From the NCBI GenBank assembly GCA_009829735.1, contig CM020619.1, positions 16,745,816 through 16,809,815 of the forward strand: a DNA stretch of 64,000 nt. The letters run 5' to 3'. The DNA comes from Pyropia yezoensis. Taxonomy: Eukaryota > Rhodophyta > Bangiophyceae > Bangiales > Bangiaceae. This document shows, piece by piece, positions 57,030 to 64,000 of this stretch (positions within the stretch are counted from its first letter, which is position 1; every line of letters starts with the position of its first letter). A model generated the notes under the pieces. It searched no databases. It was not told where the DNA came from and saw only the letters and a list, made by a program, of their open reading frames with translations. Both the position numbers and the translations under genes were made by a program.

Positions 57030-58520
57030 AGCAATGGCCCACCACCGGAAGCAGCTACCCACCCCCGGTGGCACCCACCGACCCCCCTCCCCCGCGAGTG
57101 TTAGCCACCGCCCCCCCCCCTCAGCAGCAGCCGCCGCCCCGGCCACAGCAGACGCCCCTCTATGCCGGTACCAGCCGCACCCACGCCGGTAGCAGCCGCT
57201 CTTTCCCGGCTACATCAGCCGCTTCCCGCCGCAACCACCGGCCATCCTGGCCAGCAACCCTCACCGACCATCCGCACCGGTTACCCCCGCATGAAACCTC
57301 AGGTCGCCATCGCCACCGCTTACCATCGCCGTCAGCCACCCCCGCGGGCCACAGCCTCCTGTCCCCGCCGCCGGTAGCCACCCCACGCCACTGCCCGCAG
57401 CCACCCCACGCCACTGCCGCCAGCCACCACCGCTGGCCAACCACGCCAGCCATCCCGGAGGCCACTGCCGCCGGCCTCATCCTCCTGTCCCCGCCGCCGC
57501 CAGCCACCACCGCCGGCCAACCATGCCAGCCATCCCCAAGGCCACTGCCGCATGCAAAAGCCGTCGAGCGCCGCCGCCGGCCACCCCCACCGGCCACCCG
57601 AGCAGGCCACCGCCTCCGCAGCCGCCGCAGGCCACCACCGCAGGCAATCTCCGCCGGTTACCCATGTCGGCCACCCTCACCTGCCCCCGCCGCAAGGCAC
57701 ACCCGCCGGCCACTGCCACAGGCTGCTGCTGCCCGCCATCTTCTCGCACCACTCCTCCCGGTTGCACCTGGGGTGCGGTGCGGCAGCTCGCCTCTGCCGC
57801 CTGCGAGCACGACGCATGCAGGGACTGGCACACTCTGGGCTCTTAGCTGGCTCTATAATGGCTCCTCGAGTGGTCAAACCTTTAAAACGGGCCCCCCCCC
57901 CCCCCCCCCCCCCCCGTTACCAGGCATTTTACAATGAACCTGGCACCGAGAGTTGTTACATGCAGACTCCTTTTGCACGGCGGAAGTAAACGGATAAAGT
58001 GATGGGGAGAGGGGTGGCCCATCTGAAGAGCTTCTTAGTTGCTCTTGTTAACTTCCTCAAGCCCCAGACCGCCGCTACCCACCGCCACAGGCCACCCCGC
58101 ATTGACCGCTGCCGCCAGGCGTCACAGCTGGCCCCCACCGCTGGCCCCTGTCGCCGGCCACGAAGGCGGCCCCCTGCAGCGGCCCACCACCGCAGTGCAC
58201 TACCGCCGGCCCCTGCAGCCGGCCACCGTAGTGTACAATCGCCACAAGCCACCTCCACCGGCACCCCCCCCCCCCCCCCCCCCCCCGACCCGCCCCGCCG
58301 CTCGCCACGGCGGCGGCCGGCCACTGCCGCACGCCGCCCCATTCGGCCGCCACCGCACGCCACTCCTGCAGGCCGCCCCCGCGGGCAATTGCCGCGGGCA
58401 GGCCCCTCCGGCCGTCCCCGCCAGTAATGGCCGCAGGCAATCGCCACAGGTAAGCCCCTCCGGCTGTCCTCGCCGGCCATCCCCAGCGGCCGTCCCCGCC
58501 GGCCATACCCCGCCTGAACG
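57030..58520. repeat. degenerate CCGCCGGCCAC minisatellite
   Basis: Two blocks (about 57030-57760 and 58060-58520) of irregular 36-42-bp units built on GCCACC(A/G)CCGC(A/C)GGC. They flank about 300 bp of non-repeat DNA that contains poly(C) at 57892-57915; poly(C) at 58264-58286 lies inside the second block. Pro/Ala/His frames on one strand and Gly/Trp/Arg frames on the other follow from the repeat. Confidence 0.6.
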
Positions 58521-59278
58521 ACGGCAAAAACCCACCTTTTCTTACATCTTGTGGTACGCACCGTCGCTGTGCGTCTTGGCTTACCCTCATAAAAAATGGT
58601 GGGAAGGCGACATCTATAGGCAATTAACACGCCTCATAGACGAAGACAAAAATAAACAGTCGGCCCGCACGGGGGTGTGGAGGGGCGTTCAGGGGGCCAC
58701 TTGACAAGTCGCGGAGTGGCGTAACGGCTGAAAAACAGGCTTGGCAAGAATCCCGGCTCAAGGATCACTGCGCGGACGGCACACGCCGTGCCCCACAGCG
58801 CAGTGGCCACACAGGATTCGGCGAGGGGATAGGGCCCAGTTTGGGAGTGTGACACCCCCTCTCTTGACGCAATCACGAATGTGGTCAAGCACGCCTTTCC
58901 ACCCTGTGTTTGAGTGAGGTCGGTCCTGTCGGCCCAGCACAAGAAACACGGGACGTGCTTGGGCCTGGGCATGGCATCACAGGCTCCCAATCTATTGTGT
59001 TGAGACCGGACCTGATCTGCCTCGTGCAAGGCGCCTCTCGGATTATCAGGGAGGAGACGCGTGGGGCCTGTAGCCTCTTCGCCAGCACCACAGTACCGTT
59101 CCCCCGCGGGCGGCCCACTTCCCAGGACGGATGCGCGTCGGCCTGTGTGGGCTCTCCGCCACCCTTCCCGCTCTCCCGCCCCCCCCCCCCCCCCCCCCCC
59201 CCCCCACCCTCGTCACCCTCCACAAACTGTTTTTTTGCACCCGCCTTGCCCGTCCCAAAACCCAGCCGGGCCTGGATC
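58521..59278. other. upstream region of the RING-like gene
   Basis: No other gene supported. Poly(C) of about 27 at 59179-59205 lies 74 bp before the RING-like ATG. Confidence 0.4.
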
Positions 59279-60274
59279 ATGTCGGCTGACCGCAACTACC
59301 AGCCGCGCAGCTCGGATGACGACACGGGGGAGCGGCACGGGCGCCGGCCCCCCCGGCGGTCCTCTCGGTTGGCCGAGCGGGCTGGGCGCTCATCGGAGAG
59401 AGCGGAGGCGGATATCGCGCTCTTGACGGGTAGCGGAGCGGTCGGGTACTCGGCGGGGGTCCACGGGGGGGCTCCTGTACCCCTGCCCATCATCGATTTG
59501 ACCGATGACACGGCCACAGATCTTGTCGATGCCTCCCAGGGTGCAGCGGCCATGCCGGGGTCATCCACAGCCGCGACGGCGCCCGCCGGCACTCTGAGCG
59601 CCGCGCTCGACAACCTCAGCACGGCGGCGACGACGCCCCATGGCTCGCGTGGCCAGGTTGTCTTTGTGATGGGCCGTGTACCACAGGCGGGCTCTATCCC
59701 ACAGGGGGGATCCGCGGCGGGGGTGGTGGCGACTGCCCCCCCGTCTGGGCCGGTGGCCAACGCCCCTGTGGCGCACGGGCCGTGGCCGGCACTGCCAGCG
59801 GGTCTGCGCGTGCCCGTGATGCACGTCGATGTCTCGCTTCCGGGCATGTCCCCGGTGCCTGATGTGGGTACGATGCGTGCGGTTTCTGTGGCGACTGCCC
59901 CCCCGTCTGGGCCGGTGGCCATCGCCCCTGTGGCGCGCGGGCCGAGGCCGGCACTGCCAGCGGGTCTGCGCGTGCCCGTGGGGGGCGCTGGCGGCGGGGC
60001 CGGTGGCATGTGCCCGGTGCCCACATGGGCAATGTCCATGCTCCCGTCGTTCACACTGCAGGCTGCGGACGCGGCTGGTGCTGAGGACCCGTGCAGTATC
60101 TGTTTGGAAGAGTTTCAGGCTGAGGACAAGGTTCGCCGCCTGCCGTGTATGTGCGTGTTTCACAGCGGCGAGATTGAAGAGTGGTTGTCACACAAGGGCA
60201 ACTGCCCTGTGCATGTAATGCGGACCGTGGTTGAGTACCTCGGCTCCTCGGAGCGCTTTACGGGAAGTGAGTAG
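59279..60274 (+). CDS. RING-like protein with a SUMO-interaction-type motif
   Basis: 331 residues from ATG 59279, chosen because the frame before it is simple sequence and the protein then starts with a hydrophilic Arg/Asp-rich segment. IIDLTDD at 71-77 is a textbook SUMO-interaction core with acidic residues after it. The middle is Pro/Ala/Gly-rich and contains a 93-bp direct repeat (59726-59818 and 59888-59980). The C-terminus (from residue 270) follows the RING-H2 plan: C272, C275, C290, then C292 in place of His, H295, E298 where a Cys is expected, C309, and H312 in place of the last Cys. SIM plus RING is the layout of SUMO-targeted ubiquitin ligases, but the changed metal ligands leave ligase activity uncertain. 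Confidence 0.75.
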   Translation: MSADRNYQPRSSDDDTGERHGRRPPRRSSRLAERAGRSSERAEADIALLTGSGAVGYSAGVHGGAPVPLPIIDLTDDTATDLVDASQGAAAMPGSSTAATAPAGTLSAALDNLSTAATTPHGSRGQVVFVMGRVPQAGSIPQGGSAAGVVATAPPSGPVANAPVAHGPWPALPAGLRVPVMHVDVSLPGMSPVPDVGTMRAVSVATAPPSGPVAIAPVARGPRPALPAGLRVPVGGAGGGAGGMCPVPTWAMSMLPSFTLQAADAAGAEDPCSICLEEFQAEDKVRRLPCMCVFHSGEIEEWLSHKGNCPVHVMRTVVEYLGSSERFTGSE

Positions 60275-60917
60275 CAGCTTGCATGACCTTGTGTCGCCGT
60301 CACCGGGCAGGTCGTGGAATGGGGCTGTGCAGGCGCAAGTACTTGGCCTGCCCCACCCAGTCCATGGAGCACGTTGCATTGCACCGGCGGGGTGGATCAG
60401 GGGCGAAGGGTGGTCTGCTGGGGCGTGGGTGTCGGGCGGGCGTGCGAGGGGGGCGGCAGGTGTTGGGTCCCCAAGCGTAAATGTAGTGCGCGGGGGGCCC
60501 ACACTTTACCCTTGAGTTGATTGGCGAGTGCAAGGCTGGCGAGGGCTATGACCGTGTCAGGGTGTACGCCCTGCCCATGTCACGCTGGTGGTAACTGTCG
60601 GGCGGGAGAGGCCCGGTTTTTCACAGATGAACCACTGCAAAGAACTTGGCACTCGTGCACGCGCACACATTAAGCGTATCGCCGGGCAGTCTTGAACTCC
60701 CGCCCGGCCTGCGACCGCGCGCGTCGCCTCTCATTCCGCTCCCGCCAGACTGTCTGCGTGTGAACGCCCTTCTACTCGTTCATGTACTACACGCTTGCCC
60801 CGCTACGGACCCCCCCCAGAAGGAGAAGCGCCGGCGAGACCCCATTTTTGTGAGGAGCATGAGGACAACCTTGTCGAGGGGTATGCGCAGAGTTTTTTTT
60901 TTTTTTTTTTTTTCGCC
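60275..60917. other. downstream of the RING-like gene
   Basis: No gene supported. Poly(T) of about 22 at 60892-60913 precedes the MITE-1 copy. Confidence 0.4.
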
Positions 60918-61610
60918 AGCACATCCTGAAGGTGCAGGAAGACGCCCTCAATCGGGTTTGCGGGTTGCGGATGCGATGGCGAAACCCCTCTCGCGGTACC
61001 GTCCGCCCCAGCTTTCTCTATTTTTTTGTGTACTTTCTGTTGACGTTTCGTCGGCCGACACACGCACGCGCTGCATATATAGATACGACCATCATGTTAG
61101 GCATCATGCGCTGTGCTATTTATTTACAAAAGCATATGACGCGGAGGGCGTACCTCTGTCTCCCGACCGTCCCCTGCATGTGCGCCCCACAGCCGCTGTC
61201 AAAACGGACCCGCATTGTACTGTGGAAAAGGGAAACCCGCTATGGAAGGGCTATCAACACGCATTTCTCAGCTGGGGGTGCTGGACGATAAAGAGTGCTG
61301 CCTGGCTGATACTCACCCAGTCATCGAGACCAGACCGCGTGCTGATTTTTTATCGGTTAATGCTCGCGAAGTCGTCACCCGGAGCCTTCCCGCGATTGTG
61401 TGCCCCGCAAATTTTCGCGTGGGGGGGGGGGGGGGGGGGGGGGGGACACGGGGGGGGGGTGGGGTGCGGTTCGATTTGCGTTGGGCACATGCACACGCGC
61501 GTGCGGGTGTGGGCGCGCGCAGGGGGACAACGTGAAGAGGTGTCCAAGCGGGGGGGTAGCCTACGGAGCGCAAAGGCCTGCTTGCATTTCCGCGCTCATG
61601 GTCCACAGCA
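60918..61610 (+). mobile_element. MITE-1 family, degraded copy
   Basis: Same order of blocks as 28497-29117: AATCGGGTTTGCGGGTTGCGGATGCGAT, GGTACCGTCCGCCCCAGC, GCTGATACTC.CCCAGTCATC, CGCGAAGTCGTCAC.CGGAGCC (each given in part). Terminal repeats are lost. A poly(G) of 25 (61421-61445) has expanded inside it. Confidence 0.75.
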
Positions 61611-62139
61611 ATGCAGAATGCCAATAATATCGCCAGGCAGTGCACGGAGTGTTGACTGACCTACCACCTGGCGCGCACAGGCGAGCAGAGTGGAATTTAT
61701 CGCGTCAAGAGGAAAACATGTCCTAAAACAACCTCTGTACGTACGGTCGTTTTTCCTCGACCATTTATTAATTTGCCGCTCTGATTTCGATACGGGGTGC
61801 TGTGACGCGCACGCATTCGTGCACCCACGCACGCGCGCATGCATGCGCGCGGCGCCCGATGAACGGGCATGCACGCGCGCATGCGTGCACGCGCGGCCCC
61901 GTCCCCCCACCGCTCTCCCCGCCGCGCTCTGTGCGTCCAACCCCCCACCCCTCCCTTTCCCGGTTGTGCCGCGCCCTCTCCCCCTCACCCTCTGCACGGT
62001 GTGCCGCGCCCCCTCCCTCCCCCCACCCTCCCTTTCCCGGTTGCGCCGCGCCCTCTCCCCCACCCCCCGCCGCCCTCTCCACGGTGTGCCGCGCCCCCTC
62101 CCTTTCCCCACCCCTCCCCCCACCCCCCCGCTGCTTGTG
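61611..62139. other. simple-sequence DNA
   Basis: Alternating GCATGCGCGC stretches at about 61806-61895 (potential Z-DNA) followed by CCCTCCC-rich DNA with repeated CGGTGTGCCGCGCC. No gene. Confidence 0.5.
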
Positions 62140-63060
62140 GCGGCCAAGGCGGCGGGTTGTGTGGCGGTTGTAGCGGCCGGACCGGTGCGTTTGTTGTGGG
62201 GGGGGGGGGGGCGAGAAGAGGGGGCGTGAGGAGGGGGGGAGAGTGTGGGAGGGGTGGGGTGGCGGATCGGCGGCCGGCCGGGGGGGAGCACGGGCGCGGC
62301 GGCTCTGTTGGGGGAGGGAGGCAGGTCGCGCTAGCACCGGCGGCGCGTGTTTTCAAACCGCGCCGCCGCCGCTGCTGGCGTGCTGCCCCCAAGCCGCGCC
62401 CCCACCCCACGGCCGCTGATTCTCTGCCGTGCCCTTTTCGCCTCTTCCCCCCCACCCCCCTCCCCCACCTCCTCACCCCCCGCAGGTGGCAGCGGCCAAG
62501 GCGGCGGGAGGTGGTAGTTGCGGCGGTTGTAGCGGCCGGACCGGTGCGTTTGTTGGGGGGGGGGGGGGGGAGAGGAGGGGGCGTGAGGAGGAGGGGGGGA
62601 GAGTGTGGGAGGCGTGGGGTGGAGGATCGGCGGCCGGCCGGGGGGGAGCACGGGCGCGGCGGCTCTGTTGGGGGAGGGGGGCAGGTCGCGCTAGCACCGG
62701 CAGCGCGGGTTTTCAAACCGCGCCGCCGCCGCTGCTGGCGTGCTGCCCCCAAGCCGCGCCCCCACCCCACGGCCGCTGATTCCCTGCCGTGCCTTTTTCC
62801 ACTCTCCCCCCCCACCCCCCGCCCCCACCCCCTCCCCCCGCAGGTGGCAGCGGCCAAGGCGGCGGGAGGTGGTAGTTGCGACGGTTGTAGCGGCCGGACC
62901 GGTGCGTTTGTCGTGGGGGGGGTGGGGGCGAGAGGAGGGGGCGTAAGGAGGAGTGGGGGAGAGTGTGGGAGGCGTGGGGTGGAGGATCGGCGGCCGGCCG
63001 GGGGGGAGCACGTTCCCACCCCCCTCCCCAACCCCCCGCCCTCCTTGCAGGTGGCAGCGG
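62140..63060. repeat. ~355-bp tandem repeat
   Basis: The anchor GCGGCCAAGGCGGCGGG recurs at 62140, 62492, 62850 and 63057 (spacings 352, 358, 207). Each unit carries CCGGACCGGTGCGTTTGT, a poly(G) piece and GTGTGGGAGG. From the second unit on, the anchor follows a pyrimidine-rich CCCxCxGCAG, which resembles a 3' splice site. Part of the unit is shared with 53029-53175. Confidence 0.85.
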
Positions 63061-63146
63061 CCAAGGCGGCGGGCTGTGTGGTGTTGGCGGTCTGTGTGGT
63101 GCGCGTGGTGGCGAGGCCGACACCCCGCGGTGGCTCTGTAGGACCG

Positions 63147-64000
63147 ATGGCACCGGGAAAGGCCGGTGGTGGTGCCTGTGGTGGTGGCCGTGGCGGTGGT
63201 GGCGGCGGTGGTGGGGGCGGTGCCCGGGGTGGTGCCCGGAGCGGTTCCCGTGGCGGTCCCCGTGGTGGCGGTAGCGATGGTGGACGTGGCGGTGCCCGCG
63301 GTGGTGGTAGTGGTGGTTGTAGCGGTGGTGGACGTGGCGGAATCTCTAGTGGTGGCAGCATCGGTCACGGATCCGATAATGGCGACCGAGGAGTCGCCCT
63401 GCGAAACGCTGATCGCGACGGACGTGGTGACGATGACGGCGGACGTCGGGGTAGCCGCGGCACTGACCGACTTGGTCACGCTTTTCGCGACGCCGGCCGG
63501 CCTCGCACGACCTCCCGAGACACTACCGATTGTGGTCGCGCTCACGCTCGAAGCACCGATCGCGGTGGACGTGGAGGCGATGACGGCGGACGTCGAGCTG
63601 ATGGCGGTGGTGACCGACCTCGCACGACTTCCCGTGACACCACTGATCGTGGTCGCGGTCACGCTCGAAGCACCGATCGTGGTGGACGCGGAGGCGATGA
63701 CGGCAGACGTCGGGCTGATGGCGGCGGACGTCAAGCTGATGGCGGGGCTGACCGACCTCGCACGACTTCCCGTGACGCTACTGATCGTGGTCGCGATCAC
63801 GCTCGAAGCACCGATCGAGGTGGACGCGGAGGCGATGACGGCGGACGTCGGGCCGACGGCGGGGCTGACCGACCTCGCACGACTTCCCGTGACGCTGAGC
63901 GTGGTCGCAGTCGTAGCGCCGAGCGTGACGGTCGGGGTGCCGGTCGGGGTGGCGGTGGTGGTGGCGGTGGTGGAGGCGGAGGTGGTGCATCAGCGGGAGC
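63147..64000 (+). CDS. RGG/Asp-rich repeat protein, 3' end outside window
   Basis: From ATG 63147 the frame stays open for 284 codons to the window edge. The frame is also open upstream to the splice-like CTTGCAG at 63050. The first ~75 residues are a Gly/Arg domain (RGG, GGGRGG) like those of RNA-binding and nucleolar proteins. Then comes a 39-residue repeat (HARSTDRGGRGGDDG...DRPRTTSRD) with units at 63543, 63660 and 63798; the second unit has an extra 21 bp, exactly seven codons. Most differences between units are synonymous in this frame (CGC/CGT/CGA, GCT/GCC, GAT/GAC), which argues that this phase is the coding one. An Ala/Ser/Thr frame on the minus strand is its shadow. Family unknown. 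Confidence 0.6.
   Translation, partial: MAPGKAGGGACGGGRGGGGGGGGGGARGGARSGSRGGPRGGGSDGGRGGARGGGSGGCSGGGRGGISSGGSIGHGSDNGDRGVALRNADRDGRGDDDGGRRGSRGTDRLGHAFRDAGRPRTTSRDTTDCGRAHARSTDRGGRGGDDGGRRADGGGDRPRTTSRDTTDRGRGHARSTDRGGRGGDDGRRRADGGGRQADGGADRPRTTSRDATDRGRDHARSTDRGGRGGDDGGRRADGGADRPRTTSRDAERGRSRSAERDGRGAGRGGGGGGGGGGGGGASAG

Noticed and set aside
61985..63361. 458-codon minus-strand frame
   Set aside because: Pro-rich translation of the ~355-bp tandem repeat; repeat units with no stops explain it.
62691..63800. 369-codon Ala/Ser/Thr-rich minus-strand frame
   Set aside because: Unit-to-unit differences are mainly synonymous in the opposite plus frame, so the RGG frame is preferred.
1..64000. 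Reassigned stop codon, because several frames have one internal stop
   Set aside because: The internal stops are TAA, TAG and TGA, while intact genes here (AC40, carbonic anhydrase, RING-like, gag) use ordinary stops.

Overview
This is nuclear DNA from a GC-rich eukaryote. The evidence is a protein-coding RNA polymerase I/III subunit gene, a carbonic anhydrase gene with two GT-AG introns, a RING-type protein, ankyrin repeats, an LTR retrotransposon and several small inverted-repeat transposons. Very high GC, G/C-biased codons, few introns and many long poly(C)/poly(G) runs suggest an alga, perhaps a bangiophyte red alga such as Porphyra/Pyropia. That identification is an impression from composition, not a proven match.

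Layout. 1-11.4 kb is mobile DNA. A Ty3/gypsy chromovirus (element A) lies on the minus strand: 5' LTR at 9677-10040, primer-binding site, gag, pol with chromodomain. Its 3' end runs off the left edge. Between pol and the missing 3' LTR it carries a ~790-codon gene pointing the opposite way (317-2686, plus strand) with its own TATA-like box. A second, plus-sense element of the same family (B) survives as a 3' fragment at 10041-11396 and shows where the PPT and 3' LTR should be. A solo LTR with a perfect 5-bp target duplication sits at 26952-27313. gag and pol overlap in the -1 frame, with a GGGAAAC slippery heptamer one codon before the gag stop.

12-18.5 kb holds ordinary genes: the AC40/RPAC1 subunit (+), converging on a type I membrane protein with three repeated cysteine/tryptophan modules (-), and an ankyrin-repeat gene (-). 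18.5-37 kb is lower-GC, gene-poor DNA made of degenerate tandem repeats, a dispersed repeat in two copies, MITEs with clear terminal inverted repeats, and clusters of palindromes. 37.6-40.6 kb has a copper amine oxidase fragment lacking the topaquinone segment and an intact beta-carbonic anhydrase. 42-56 kb has poorly recognised genes, including an inverted pair of paralogues at 50.5 and 52.1-52.9 kb, among G/C homopolymers and minisatellites. 57-64 kb holds minisatellites, a RING-like protein with a SUMO-interaction-type motif, a ~355-bp tandem repeat, and the start of a long RGG/Asp-rich repeat protein that runs off the right edge.

Several reading frames are broken by one isolated in-frame stop (retroelement pol and antisense gene, the 46-47 kb gene, the 38.7-39.0 kb frame). 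The stops are of all three types, so this looks like decay rather than a changed genetic code.
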